DNA of 64,000 nucleotides. Source: Streptomyces halstedii. GTDB taxonomy: Bacteria > Actinomycetota > Actinomycetes > Streptomycetales > Streptomycetaceae. The stretch's first letter is position 1. Each line of letters begins with the position of its first letter. Shown here one piece after another: positions 18,615 through 27,822 of the stretch. The DNA is taken from positions 62,001-126,000 of the forward strand of contig JOAZ01000010.1 of the NCBI GenBank assembly GCA_000720535.1, read 5' to 3'. Under the pieces are notes generated by a model that saw only the letters and a list, made by a program, of their open reading frames with translations, was not told the DNA's origin and made no database searches. Both the position numbers and the translations under genes were made by a program.

Positions 18615-19874
18615 GTGGGCGGTCCGGTGGTCGAGATGAGCCATGCCGAGGGGTGGGATTTCCAGGCGGGGGCTGAGGTCGGGCCGTTGAGTCCGCAGGA
18701 GGCACGGGCGCGGGACTCGGCCGGCCTGCCGTACGTCGTGGCGTACCGGGCCGCCGGGAGCGCGGGGCCCTTCGAGGTCCGTCTGGTGTCCTGGCGCGAC
18801 CACTACGCCGGGGTGTGGGTGTACGACGAGCATGGACGGCGGGTGGAGCACCTGGAACTGCGGCTGCTGGACGAGGACCGCTTGTTGCGCAGGTACACCG
18901 AGCGCTGGGTCTACGCGGGTCCCGAGGTGCCGGAGTTCGAACGGTCCAGCGACCGGACGGTTCTGGAGCTGTTTCCGGGGGGACGGGGCTCGCTGTCGCG
19001 CAGACCTCAGGGAGACGCGGGGCCCATGACGGTGACGGTGCCGGACCTCGCTGAGGGCGAAAGGTGGCTGCGGCGGCCTGAGTTCGGCAGCTGGCCACTG
19101 TTCTCCGCCGACAGGTCCGGTGGCGTCGGCTCGATACGGTGCGCGGCGGCGCCGTTCACCGGGACCGGCCCCGGAGCGGCCGGGGATCCGTGGTCGCCGC
19201 CGCGACCGGGCGGTCCGGGCGGCCTCATCGCCCTGTTCTCGCCCGGCACCCGGATCACCACCGGCGACCACCGGGAGAACACGGTGGTCCTGGAGCCGGA
19301 TGCCGGTCCGCGACTGCGGGTGCCCAGCGGCCGGCTGGCGGTGGACGACCCGCTCGGCGACGGACGGCCGAGGATCACGATCGAGATCCCGCCGGGCACC
19401 TATCCCTTGGAGACGGCGCAGATCGGCTCCGGGTACCACTCCGAGTTCGAGGACGCGTGGGTCGAGCGCACCGATTCGCCGGCGGTCCGGCTGCGGGTGA
19501 GTGATGAGCCCGTCGCGTCCTGGACGATGGCTCTGGGGGAAGGGGACGATCTCAGACTGCTGCGCGACGGCCACGCGTACGGGTTCGACACGGGCGGGGC
19601 GACCGGCTGTTTCGCGGATGCCGGAGCGTGGCCCGTCCTCCAGGACCGTTACCGACGAGCCATGGCGGACAACGATCCGGACGCGGGCGAGGATCTCGAC
19701 CCCGACAGCGGCTTCTTCCTGCGGACCGTGGACGAGGAGGCGAGTGCCGACCTGCTCGCGTTCGCGACCGACGGTGACGGGACCCACCCGGTATGGGTGG
19801 GCCTGGACGCGTCGGGAGGCGTCGCCTGCGTGGTCCTCCAGGTGGCCTGGCTGCCCGACTTGACGGTGGTTTGA
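18615..19874 (+). CDS. DUF4241 domain protein
   Basis: 419 aa from GTG 18615, preceded by GGAGG at 18603-18607 (7-base spacer). The C-terminal half shows the DUF4241 pattern: SGRLAVDDPL (about residue 239), IEIPPGTYPLETAQI, then WTMALGEGDDL, YGFDTGGATGCFADA, and GFFLRTVDEEASADLLAFATDGDGTHPVWVGLD. The function of DUF4241 is unknown to me. The N-terminal ~200 residues look like an additional folded domain. It lies between thiC and a diverged copy of the thiC end, which suggests it came in by recombination. Confidence 0.78.
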   Translation: MGGPVVEMSHAEGWDFQAGAEVGPLSPQEARARDSAGLPYVVAYRAAGSAGPFEVRLVSWRDHYAGVWVYDEHGRRVEHLELRLLDEDRLLRRYTERWVYAGPEVPEFERSSDRTVLELFPGGRGSLSRRPQGDAGPMTVTVPDLAEGERWLRRPEFGSWPLFSADRSGGVGSIRCAAAPFTGTGPGAAGDPWSPPRPGGPGGLIALFSPGTRITTGDHRENTVVLEPDAGPRLRVPSGRLAVDDPLGDGRPRITIEIPPGTYPLETAQIGSGYHSEFEDAWVERTDSPAVRLRVSDEPVASWTMALGEGDDLRLLRDGHAYGFDTGGATGCFADAGAWPVLQDRYRRAMADNDPDAGEDLDPDSGFFLRTVDEEASADLLAFATDGDGTHPVWVGLDASGGVACVVLQVAWLPDLTVV

Positions 19875-19913
19875 CCATGAGCCCTCTCGGCCTGCGGGTG
19901 AGATGTCCGCTCC

Positions 19914-19987
19914 CTGAAGCTCTCGCACGACGTCCGGCGTGAGCACGGGGGCGGACCGGACCGGGACCGAGGCGGGGAAGGCCCGCA
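19914..19987 (+). repeat. thiC: Direct repeat copy 2: decayed thiC 3' end
   Basis: This block matches thiC 18174-18246: shared runs include TCTCGCACGAC, TCCGGCGTGAGCACGGGG and CGAGGCGGGGA, with one inserted G that breaks the frame. It lies just after the DUF4241 gene and ends 15 bases before the stop of the next (minus-strand) gene. It is a non-functional remnant of a second thiC end. Confidence 0.72.
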
Positions 19988-20001
19988 CCGCCGCGTCCGG
20001 A

Positions 20002-20817
20002 TCACTCCGGCTGGTGCTCCGGGCCCCCGAAGTCCGGGCTCGTGAAGTCCGGACTGGTGAACGTCGGGCGGGGCCCGGCCGAGGGGCCGTCCTGCGGGCC
20101 CGAGAAGTCGGGCCTGCTGTAGCCGATCTTGGGGATGCGGTGCGCCGACCGGTGCGGGACACGGGCCGCGGGCCCGGCGGTCGGGTCGGCCAGGGCGTCC
20201 CGCAGGAAGGGCAGGATGCCGCGCTCCAGCAGGGCATGGCGCCAGGCCTCCCGGGCGCGGGCCACATCCTCGGGCAGCTCCTCCTCGTCGTCCTCCATGG
20301 CGGGCAGCGCGGTCGAGCCGTTGCGCAGCGCGGTGACGAGGAGGCCGATCGCGGCGGCCAGTGTCGCGGCCGCGGCGACCGCGGCGAAGAACCACCCGGC
20401 CGCGACCATGGTCCCGGCGAAGGACAGCGACGGGCTGAACGCCTTCAGCAGATAGCCGACCAGCAGGAATATCACGGCGGCGGTCCCCGCGAGCACCGGA
20501 GCCAGCGCGGCGATCACCGCGAGGGTGCCGGCCCCGGCCCCGTCGTCCGGGGCGGATCCGAGGACCAGGTCCCTCTCCGACACCCCGTCAGGGCCGCGTA
20601 GTTCGCCCCGGACGCGCACGTAGTGCTCGTACTCGGGGGCGGCCGCGGTGGTGATCAGGGCGGTGGCGTCGAGCGCCATCGTCCGGAGCTGCTCCGCGTT
20701 GAGATGGTCCCCGACCCCGTCGAGGTCCGGGTGTTCACGAGCATGACGCAGTGCGTCGGCGAGGATCCGCTCGTATTCGGGCCGGTCCTCGCTCAGCAGG
20801 TGCGGAGCGCTGTTCAT
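20002..20817 (-). CDS. Two-helix membrane protein with cytosolic tails
   Basis: 271 aa from ATG 20817 (GGGGG 6 bases upstream; an ATG at 20823 is an alternative). The N-terminal ~90 residues are acidic and soluble (SEDRPEYERILADALRHARE). Two long hydrophobic segments follow at about residues 98-123 and 134-165. The C-terminal ~100 residues hold an acidic stretch (MEDDEEELPEDVARARE) and a Pro/Gly-rich tail with repeated SPDF/RPDF units. I recognise it as a conserved Streptomyces membrane protein with no known role. Confidence 0.78.
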   Translation of the reverse strand: MNSAPHLLSEDRPEYERILADALRHAREHPDLDGVGDHLNAEQLRTMALDATALITTAAAPEYEHYVRVRGELRGPDGVSERDLVLGSAPDDGAGAGTLAVIAALAPVLAGTAAVIFLLVGYLLKAFSPSLSFAGTMVAAGWFFAAVAAAATLAAAIGLLVTALRNGSTALPAMEDDEEELPEDVARAREAWRHALLERGILPFLRDALADPTAGPAARVPHRSAHRIPKIGYSRPDFSGPQDGPSAGPRPTFTSPDFTSPDFGGPEHQPE

Positions 20818-21004
20818 GTGCATCCCCCGATGCTCCGTTGGGCCTGATCCGGCCGGGCTGCCGGGCGGATCGGCGGAAACGGAGGAGAGCCTGCTACTGG
20901 TACGCCGATGGTAGAGCGGTGAGGGCAGGGCGTGACAGGGGGTTTCCGGAAATAGGCCCGGCGGCCGGTCCGGTCAGGTCGTGAGGGATCTTCCCCGTGG
21001 AGCG

Positions 21005-22063
21005 TCAGTCATGCAGGGGGAGTTGGACGACCAGTAGCTTTCCGGCCATGGTGACGCCGCCGTCCATGGCGATGGCCAGCCCGTCCGCGTACACGTGCGG
21101 ACCGTCCACCACGGTGCGGGGGCTGTTCTCGCCGTCCTCCGTGCCGACCTCGCCGAGCAGATAGGGAATCGGGCTGTGACCGTGGACGACGCGCTGCCCG
21201 CCGTAGGTCGCCATGAGCTCGCGTACGGCCTGCGCGCCGCCCTCGTCCCGGAAGGCGAACCGCTTGGTGAGCTTGCGGAACAGGTCCCAGCACTCGTCCG
21301 CGTCGTGGCGGGTGAGAATGGCGTGCACCGTGTCGTTGACGTCTTCGATGGTGGAGCCGTAGTCGAGGTAGGCGGTCGTGTCGGAGTGCATCAGCAGATG
21401 CCCGTCCTCCTCGACGACCGCGTCGAGCCGGGCCATCCACTGGAGGTGGACCTCCTGGAGCCGCTCCATGTCGGTCTTCTGACCGCCGTTGAGCAGCCAC
21501 GCCGCCTGGAAGGTGGCGGTGCCCGCACCGGAGTTCACCGGAGTGTCGCCGAACCTCTTGGCGCCGATGAGGAGCAGCTCGTGGTTGCCCATCAGGGCCT
21601 TGCAGTACCCGCCCGCCGCCGCGGCCTCCGCCGACAGCCGCATGACGAGGTCGATGACGCCGATGCCGTCCGGGCCGCGGTCGGTGAAGTCGCCGAGGAA
21701 CCAGAGCCGGGTGTTGCCGGCCGCCCAGCGGCCTTCGGCGTCGATCAGGCCCTGTTCGCGCAGGGCGGCGAGCAGTTCGTCCAGGTACCCGTGGACGTCA
21801 CCGACGACGTACAGCGGGCCACGGGCCGGGTCGGCACCCTGGTGCGGCTCCGGCACGGCCCGCACCTGGGCGGCGCCGTCCCGGGTGATCACCGGCAGGT
21901 CGCGCTCGGTGGGGGTGTACCCCTCCGGCGGGTCGTCGCCCACCGGGGCGTTGCCCGGGTGCGGCGGGGGCGGGGGCATCGGCGCCTGCGCATAGGGCGG
22001 CACGCGGAAGTCGCGCAACGTCGCTGTCCGCACCACGGGTTCCTGACCGGCCCCCTGAGTCAT
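21005..22063 (-). CDS. Metallophosphoesterase, PPP/ApaH-like
   Basis: 352 aa from ATG 22063 (GGAGGGG upstream). All PPP-family metal motifs are present in order: GDVHG, GDFTDRGPD, GNHE, a His in LLMHSD, and GHSPIP. The ~85-residue N-terminal extension is Pro-rich (PPPPPHPG) and unrelated to the catalytic core. The enzyme could dephosphorylate proteins (Ser/Thr) or hydrolyse diadenosine polyphosphates; the motif spacing fits the bacterial PPP group. Monocistronic. Confidence 0.92.
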   Translation of the reverse strand: MTQGAGQEPVVRTATLRDFRVPPYAQAPMPPPPPHPGNAPVGDDPPEGYTPTERDLPVITRDGAAQVRAVPEPHQGADPARGPLYVVGDVHGYLDELLAALREQGLIDAEGRWAAGNTRLWFLGDFTDRGPDGIGVIDLVMRLSAEAAAAGGYCKALMGNHELLLIGAKRFGDTPVNSGAGTATFQAAWLLNGGQKTDMERLQEVHLQWMARLDAVVEEDGHLLMHSDTTAYLDYGSTIEDVNDTVHAILTRHDADECWDLFRKLTKRFAFRDEGGAQAVRELMATYGGQRVVHGHSPIPYLLGEVGTEDGENSPRTVVDGPHVYADGLAIAMDGGVTMAGKLLVVQLPLHD

Positions 22064-22238
22064 CGACCCCTCCACCACCGTCGCGCCGCCGTACACCTGA
22101 CGGGCCCTGCCTGGTAGAGGTGGTCCGCGGTGTCGTGCGCCCATCATAGGAATGCGGATCGTGCTGTGTGACGCACCAGGGGTGGTGAATCCGGACGCAC
22201 TCGGAGTTCACCGGTCAATTGGTCCGGGAATGACCCGG

Positions 22239-23351
22239 TCAGTCCCCGGCGGGTGAGCGTGGCGCGCTGACCGTCGTACGGGGCGGCCGGCGCTGCGAGG
22301 ACGTCCGCACGATGAGCTCGGTCGGTATCACCCGCTCCAGCGGTCCGTCGTGTTCGACTCCCTCGATGGCGTCGATGAGGAGCTGGACGACCGCCGTGCC
22401 GATGCGGCGCGGTTTGAGCGAGAGCGTCGTGATGGGGGGTTCGGTCGTCGCGTACACCGTGGACTCGCTGCAGCACACCAGCAGCAGGTCCTCGGGGACG
22501 CGCAGCCCGTAGCGGCGGGCGGCGGCCAGCAGATCCGTCCCGTTGGGGTCGAACAGGCCGTAGACGGCGTCCGGGCGGTCCGGACGGGCCAGCAGGCGGT
22601 CGGCCGCGACCGCGCCCGCACAGGGGTCGTGGGCCGGGTAGGACTCGTAGACCGGGTCCTGGCCGACCCGCTCGCACCAGTGCAGGTAGGCGGTGGTGGA
22701 CAGGCGGGTGTACGTGTCGGTCGTGGTGCCCGTCAGCAGCCCGATACGGCGGGCCCCCGCCGCGGCGAGATGGTCGAGGAGGTCGAGCACGGCCGCCCGG
22801 TGGTCGTTGTCGACCCAGGCGGTCACCGGCAGTGAACCGGCCGGCCTGCCGTCCGAGACGACGGGCAGGCCCTGCCGGACCAGCTCCGTGACCACGGGGT
22901 CCTGGTCGGACGGGTCGATCACCACCGTCCCGTCGAGTGCCACGTTGGACCAGACGTCGTGGCGGGAGGTGGCGGGGAGGATGACCAGCGCGTAGCCGCG
23001 GGCCAGCGCCGCCGAGGTGGCGGCTCTGGCCATCTCCGCGAAGTACGCGAACTCGGTGAAGGTGAAAGGTTCATCCCCGTACGTGGTCACGGTCAGCCCG
23101 ATGAGGCCTGACTTGCCCGTGCGGAGGGTGCGGGCCGCGGCCGACGGACGGTAGCCCAGGCGCTCGGCGACCTCGCGGACATGGCGACGGGTGGCGTCCG
23201 GCAGTCTGCCTTTGCCGTTGAGGGCGTCTGAGACCGTCGTGATCGAGACGCCGGCCGCCGCCGCGACATCGCGGATGCCCGCCCGTCCCTGCCGGCCGCT
23301 GCGCCGGGGCGTCTCTGTCCGGCTCACCTGGTGCTTCCCTGCTGCTGTCAT
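22239..23351 (-). CDS. LacI family transcriptional regulator
   Basis: 370 aa from ATG 23351. The N-terminal DNA-binding domain is IRDVAAAAGVSITTVSDALNGKGRLPDATRRHV with the hinge helix RPSAAARTLRTGKS, followed by a periplasmic-binding-like effector domain ending in PTELIVRTSS. A ~25-residue basic extension precedes the HTH. From memory, the gene at this place in S. coelicolor is SCO3943 (annotated rstP). Effector unknown; no sugar genes adjoin it, so its targets are probably elsewhere. Confidence 0.9.
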   Translation of the reverse strand: MTAAGKHQVSRTETPRRSGRQGRAGIRDVAAAAGVSITTVSDALNGKGRLPDATRRHVREVAERLGYRPSAAARTLRTGKSGLIGLTVTTYGDEPFTFTEFAYFAEMARAATSAALARGYALVILPATSRHDVWSNVALDGTVVIDPSDQDPVVTELVRQGLPVVSDGRPAGSLPVTAWVDNDHRAAVLDLLDHLAAAGARRIGLLTGTTTDTYTRLSTTAYLHWCERVGQDPVYESYPAHDPCAGAVAADRLLARPDRPDAVYGLFDPNGTDLLAAARRYGLRVPEDLLLVCCSESTVYATTEPPITTLSLKPRRIGTAVVQLLIDAIEGVEHDGPLERVIPTELIVRTSSQRRPPRTTVSAPRSPAGD

Positions 23352-23812
23352 GGCGAGCCGATAGTAGGGCTCCGGAGGCGGGTGGGGCCGGTCGCATATG
23401 CCTACATCGACAGGCACGTTTCTGCATGATCGTTAAGTGGTAAATGCCTTGCAAGTGAAGGAAGTTGTGCCATTTCTGGATGAGGTTTCACGTGCCGGGG
23501 AGCGAGTACCTGCTGCATGGCCCTGGATGCGGAGCGGCCTCAACTCACCTCTTCGAGGGATGCGCACCACGGAGTGAGCCACCGGCGCACGCCGGAACCG
23601 GATTGCGCCCCCCGCTCCGGCCCGGCGGCGGCGGACGGCGCCGGACCCGGGCCGGCCCGGGTCCGCGGCCGGTGCGGCCCCGCGCGCGAGGGGATTCCGC
23701 GGCCGGTGCCCAGCGCGCGAAGGAGATTTCGGGCACGGGCCATTCGCAGGGGCCTCCAATCCTCATAAGGTGAGCAGTATTCCTGTGTACGGACGGTCGA
23801 GGAGGACCTGCG
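23352..23812. other. 461-bp gap between LacI gene and hisC
   Basis: No convincing gene. It contains half a parS site (GTTTCACGTG at 23485-23494 followed by CCGG) and a very GC-rich middle with short open frames on both strands that look like chance. CATAAGGT near 23763-23770 and the GAGGAGG at 23799-23805 belong to the hisC promoter and start. Confidence 0.4.
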
Positions 23813-24892
23813 GTGAGCGAGAAGAGCCCCAAGCTGCGCGCCGAGCTGGACGGCGTCCCCGCCTATGTGCCGGGCAAGCCGGCGGCGGCCGGCGGTCCGG
23901 CCGCCTTCAAGCTGTCCTCCAACGAGAACCCCTATCCGCCGCTGCCGGGCGTGATGGAGTCGGCTCTCGCGGCCGCCGCCGCCTTCAACCGCTACCCGGA
24001 CATGGCCTGTACCGGCCTGATGGACGAGCTGTCGGACCGGTTCGGCGTCCCGGTGTCCCATCTGGCCACCGGCACCGGTTCGGTCGGCGTGGCGCAGCAA
24101 CTGCTCCAGGCCACCTCGGGCCCGGGTGACGAGGTCATCTACGCCTGGCGGTCCTTCGAGGCGTACCCGATCATCACGCAGATCAGCGGGGCGACCTCGG
24201 TCAAGGTGCCGCTGACCGACGGCGAGGTGCACGATCTCGACGCGATGGCGGAGGCGATCACCGACCGCACCCGGATGATCTTCGTCTGCAACCCCAACAA
24301 CCCGACCGGCACGGTGGTGCGCAGGGCCGAGCTGGAGCGGTTCCTGGACCGGGTGCCGGGCGATGTGCTGGTGGTGCTGGACGAGGCGTACAAGGAGTTC
24401 ATCCGGGACACCGATGTGCCGGACGGCATCGAGATCTACCGGGACCGGCCGAACGTGGCGGTGCTGCGGACCTTCTCCAAGGCGTACGGCCTGGCGGGTC
24501 TGCGGGTCGGTTTCGCCGTGGCGCACGAGCCGGTGGCGGCGGCGCTGCGCAAGACGGCCGTGCCGTTCGGCGTCAGCCAGGTCGCCCAGGACGCGGCGGT
24601 CGCCTCGCTCCGCGCCGAGGACGAGCTGCTGGGCCGGGTCGGCGCGCTGGTCGGCGAGCGGGCCCGGGTGCGCGAGGAGCTGGTACGGCAGGGCTGGACC
24701 GTTCCCGAGTCGCAGGCCAACTTCGTCTGGCTGCGGCTGGGTGAGCGCACGCTCGACTTCGCCAGGGTCTGCGAGGCGGCCGGTGTGGTCGTCCGGCCGT
24801 TCGCCGGTGAGGGCGTGCGGATCACGATCGGGGAGACCGAGGCCAACGAGATCTTCCTGAAGGTGGCGGAGGCGTACCGCGGGGAGCTCTGA
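23813..24892 (+). CDS. hisC: Histidinol-phosphate aminotransferase-type PLP enzyme
   Basis: 359 aa, GTG start with GAGGAGG 7 bases upstream. Class I/II aminotransferase features are [12 protein letters not shown] at the N-terminus, [20 protein letters not shown] and the PLP lysine in [15 protein letters not shown]; the C-terminus has [16 protein letters not shown]. Relatives are named HisC (histidinol-phosphate to imidazole-acetol phosphate) or aromatic aminotransferase Pat; the two cannot be separated by eye. There is no his operon next to it, so this could be a second HisC acting on aromatic amino acids. Confidence 0.85.
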   Translation: MSEKSPKLRAELDGVPAYVPGKPAAAGGPAAFKLSSNENPYPPLPGVMESALAAAAAFNRYPDMACTGLMDELSDRFGVPVSHLATGTGSVGVAQQLLQATSGPGDEVIYAWRSFEAYPIITQISGATSVKVPLTDGEVHDLDAMAEAITDRTRMIFVCNPNNPTGTVVRRAELERFLDRVPGDVLVVLDEAYKEFIRDTDVPDGIEIYRDRPNVAVLRTFSKAYGLAGLRVGFAVAHEPVAAALRKTAVPFGVSQVAQDAAVASLRAEDELLGRVGALVGERARVREELVRQGWTVPESQANFVWLRLGERTLDFARVCEAAGVVVRPFAGEGVRITIGETEANEIFLKVAEAYRGEL

Positions 24893-24914
24893 CCCCGCGG
24901 CGCCCGCTGTACAC

Positions 24915-24962
24915 CGGCGGCCCCGGACCGTGTCGATGCCTTCGACCGGTCCGGGGCCGCCG
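24915..24962. terminator. Terminator after hisC
   Basis: A 16-bp GC-rich stem (24915-24930 pairing with 24947-24962, arms CGGCGGCCCCGGACCG type) with a 16-base loop lies 23 bases past the hisC stop. This fits an intrinsic terminator. Confidence 0.72.
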
Positions 24963-25128
24963 TGCCGTGGTCCCGCGTCCCTGCGGGATCGCCCCGTGCG
25001 GCGGTCGTCGGCGGTCGTCGCGGGGCCTTCGGCCGGGTGTTTCCGAGTGGTCCGGTTCGGGTGGTTCCGCCGGATCGGCCGGAACGCACCCCCGCGCGTC
25101 GTCCTCGAAACCATGTGCGCCATAATTG

Positions 25129-25154
25129 CTTGTGAATGTGAACGCGTTCACAAG
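25129..25154. promoter_or_regulatory. Rex operator (ROP) upstream of cydA
   Basis: TGTGAACGCGTTCACA at 25137-25152 is a perfect 16-bp palindrome matching the Rex consensus TGTGAAC-N-TTCACA. A second half-site pair overlaps it: CTTGTGAA (25129-25136) and TTCACAAG (25147-25154). Rex of S. coelicolor represses cydABCD at a high NAD/NADH ratio and releases when NADH rises under oxygen limitation. The operator sits 82 bases before the cydA start. Confidence 0.92.
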
Positions 25155-25235
25155 CGTGTCCCGTTTCTCCCGTGATCGTCCGGATCAATGGGGACGATTC
25201 GAGGCCGTGATCGCGGCGATGCAAGGAGAAGAGGC

Positions 25236-26747
25236 GTGGATCTAGCTCTGGCACCGGAGACTCTGGCGCGATGGCAGTTCGGCATCACCACCGTCTACCA
25301 CTTCCTGTTCGTCCCCTTGACGATCTCTCTCGCCGCGCTCACCGCCGGCCTGCAGACCGCCTGGGTGCGGACGGACAACGAGAAGTACCTCAGGGCCACC
25401 AAGTTCTGGGGAAAGCTGTTCCTGATCAACATCGCCATGGGCGTGGTCACCGGCATCGTCCAGGAGTTCCAGTTCGGCATGAACTGGTCCGACTACTCGC
25501 GGTTCGTCGGTGACGTGTTCGGGGCCCCGCTGGCCTTCGAGGCGCTCATCGCCTTCTTCTTCGAGTCCACCTTCATCGGGCTGTGGATCTTCGGCTGGGA
25601 CAAGCTGCCCAAGAAGATCCACCTGGCCTGTATATGGATGGTCTCCCTCGGGACGATCCTCTCCACGTTCTTCATCCTGGCGGCCAACTCCTGGATGCAG
25701 CACCCGGTCGGCTACCGGATCAACGAGGAACGCGGCCGGGCCGAGCTCACCGACTTCCTCAAGGTGCTCACCCAGGACACCGCGCTCACCCAGTTCTTCC
25801 ACACCATCACGGCGGCGTTCCTGGTGGGCGGCGCCTTCATGGTCGGCATCTCCGCCTTCCACCTGGCGCGCAAGCGGCACATCCCGGTGATGCGCACCTC
25901 ACTGCGGGTCGGGCTGGTCACGGTGGTCGTCGCGGGAATGCTCACCGCGGTCAGTGGCGACACCCTCGGCAAGGTGATGTTCAAGCAGCAGCCCATGAAG
26001 ATGGCCGCCGCGGAGGCCCTGTGGGAGGGCGAGGACGGCGCGCCCTTCTCGCTCTTCGCGGTCGGTGACGTCGCCAAGGGTCACAACGATGTGGAGATCT
26101 CCATCCCCGGAGTGCTCTCCTTCCTCTCGGACAACACCTTCACCTCGCACGTCCCCGGTATCAACGACATCAACGAACAGCTCCAGGAGACCTACGGGCC
26201 CGGTGACTACCGGCCCAACATCCCGGTCGCCTTCTGGAGCTTCCGGTGGATGATCGGCTTCGGCATGGCGTCCTTCGGACTCGGCCTGCTGGGGCTGTGG
26301 CTGACCCGGAGGAAGTTCCTGCTGCCACCGGCACTGCGCACCGGTGAGGACGAGGTGCCCCATCTGGTGCTCTTCAGGAACAAGGCGCTGAGCCCGAAGT
26401 TCACCCGGCTCTACTGGATCACCGCGCTGTGGACCATGCTCTTCCCGCTGATCGCCAACTCCTGGGGCTGGATCTTCACCGAGATGGGACGGCAGCCCTG
26501 GGTGGTGTTCGGGGTGTTCCAGACCCGGGACGCGGTCTCCCCCGGTGTCTCGCAGGGGGAGGTCCTCACCTCGATGATCGGCTTCACCGCGCTCTACGCG
26601 ATCCTCGCCGTGATCGAGGTCAAGCTCCTCGTCAAGTACGTCAAGGCCGGGCCGCCGGAACTCACCGAGGCCGACCTGAATCCGCCCAAGCGGATCGGCG
26701 GTCACGACGAGGACGACGCCGACCGGCCGATGGCCTTCTCCTACTGA
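25236..26747 (+). CDS. cydA: Cytochrome bd quinol oxidase subunit I
   Basis: 503 aa from GTG 25236, preceded by AAGGAG at 25223-25228. CydA carries heme b558, b595 and d and the quinol site, reducing O2 with high affinity in the membrane. Seen: the N-terminal WQFGITTVYHFLFVPLTI with the haem His, QFGMNWSDYSRFVGD, the GYR segment after NSWMQHPV, and KQQPMKMAAAEALWE (quinol-loop Lys/Glu). The Q-loop between KQQPM and WSFRWM is short, of the Gram-positive type. Followed 18 bp later by cydB. Confidence 0.97.
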   Translation: MDLALAPETLARWQFGITTVYHFLFVPLTISLAALTAGLQTAWVRTDNEKYLRATKFWGKLFLINIAMGVVTGIVQEFQFGMNWSDYSRFVGDVFGAPLAFEALIAFFFESTFIGLWIFGWDKLPKKIHLACIWMVSLGTILSTFFILAANSWMQHPVGYRINEERGRAELTDFLKVLTQDTALTQFFHTITAAFLVGGAFMVGISAFHLARKRHIPVMRTSLRVGLVTVVVAGMLTAVSGDTLGKVMFKQQPMKMAAAEALWEGEDGAPFSLFAVGDVAKGHNDVEISIPGVLSFLSDNTFTSHVPGINDINEQLQETYGPGDYRPNIPVAFWSFRWMIGFGMASFGLGLLGLWLTRRKFLLPPALRTGEDEVPHLVLFRNKALSPKFTRLYWITALWTMLFPLIANSWGWIFTEMGRQPWVVFGVFQTRDAVSPGVSQGEVLTSMIGFTALYAILAVIEVKLLVKYVKAGPPELTEADLNPPKRIGGHDEDDADRPMAFSY

Positions 26748-26765
26748 GAGCTGGGGAGCTGAGAG

Positions 26766-27767
26766 ATGGAACTCCACGACGTCTGGTTCGTGCTCATAGC
26801 CGTCCTGTGGACCGGTTACTTCTTCCTGGAGGGGTTCGACTTCGGTATCGGGGTCCTCACCAAGCTGCTGGCCCGCGACCGCAAGGAGCGCCGGGTCCTG
26901 ATCAACACGATCGGCCCGGTCTGGGACGGGAACGAGGTGTGGCTGCTCAGCGCCGGCGGCGCGACCTTCGCCGCCTTCCCGGAGTGGTACGCCACCCTGT
27001 TCTCCGGGTTCTACCTGCCGCTGCTGATCATCCTGGTCTGTCTGATCGTGCGCGGGGTCGCGTTCGAGTACCGGGCGAAGCGGCCCGAGGAACGCTGGCA
27101 GACCAACTGGGAGCACGCGATCTTCTGGACCTCGCTGGTCCCCGCGGTGCTCTGGGGCGTGGCGTTCGGGAACATCGTCCGCGGGGTGAAGATCGACGCC
27201 GACATGGAGTACGTCGGCAACCTCTGGGACCTGCTCAACCCGTACGCGCTCCTGGGTGGTCTGGTCACCCTCTTCCTCTTCACCTTCCACGGCGCGGTGT
27301 TCGCCGCGCTCAAGACCGTCGGTGACATCCGGGGGCGGGCGCGCGCGCTCGCGGTCAAGCTCGGTGTGGCCACCGCGGTGCTCGCGCTGGTCTTCCTCGT
27401 CCTGACGCAGCTCGACAACGGCGACGGCTGGAGCCTGGCCGCGCTGGTGATCGCCGCGGTCTCGCTGGTCGGAGCGATCGGAGCCATCGCGGCGGGACGT
27501 GAGGGCTGGTCGTTCGCACTGTCCGGCGTGACCATCGCGGCCACGGTGACGATGCTCTTCCTGACGCTCTTCCCGAACGTCATGCCGTCCTCGCTGAACG
27601 ACGCCTGGAACCTCACCGTCACCAACGCCTCGTCCAGCGGATACACCCTCACGATCATGACCTGGTGCGCGGGCATCGCGACCCCGCTCGTACTGCTCTA
27701 CCAGGGCTGGACGTACTGGGTGTTCCGTAAGCGCATCGGTACGCAGCACATCGCCGATCCGCACTGA
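26766..27767 (+). CDS. cydB: Cytochrome bd quinol oxidase subunit II
   Basis: 333 aa from ATG 26766 with GGGGAG upstream. CydB is the structural partner of CydA with no haem of its own. It begins MELHDVWFVLIAVLWTGYFF and has the family signature EGFDFGIGVL, then GPVWDGNEVWL and about eight membrane helices. Expression is from the Rex-controlled promoter before cydA. Confidence 0.97.
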   Translation: MELHDVWFVLIAVLWTGYFFLEGFDFGIGVLTKLLARDRKERRVLINTIGPVWDGNEVWLLSAGGATFAAFPEWYATLFSGFYLPLLIILVCLIVRGVAFEYRAKRPEERWQTNWEHAIFWTSLVPAVLWGVAFGNIVRGVKIDADMEYVGNLWDLLNPYALLGGLVTLFLFTFHGAVFAALKTVGDIRGRARALAVKLGVATAVLALVFLVLTQLDNGDGWSLAALVIAAVSLVGAIGAIAAGREGWSFALSGVTIAATVTMLFLTLFPNVMPSSLNDAWNLTVTNASSSGYTLTIMTWCAGIATPLVLLYQGWTYWVFRKRIGTQHIADPH

Positions 27768-27808
27768 CCCCGTCGCACGACCGCACGACATGAGTTCACT
27801 GGGGAGCT

Positions 27809-27822
27809 GTTTCACGTGAAAC
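27809..27822. other. parS: parS site at the cydDC start
   Basis: GTTTCACGTGAAAC, perfect consensus. The GTG inside it (27816-27818) is also the translation start of the cydDC fusion, so ParB binding and translation initiation share the same bases. Confidence 0.92.

Noticed and set aside
23485-23494. Half parS site GTTTCACGTG before hisC
   Set aside because: The right arm is CCGG instead of AAAC, four mismatches; too poor to call a ParB site without binding data.
23465-23773. 102-codon open frame upstream of hisC on the + strand
   Set aside because: Arg/Pro/Gly-rich, no ribosome binding site and no recognisable motif; long open frames arise by chance at this GC content.
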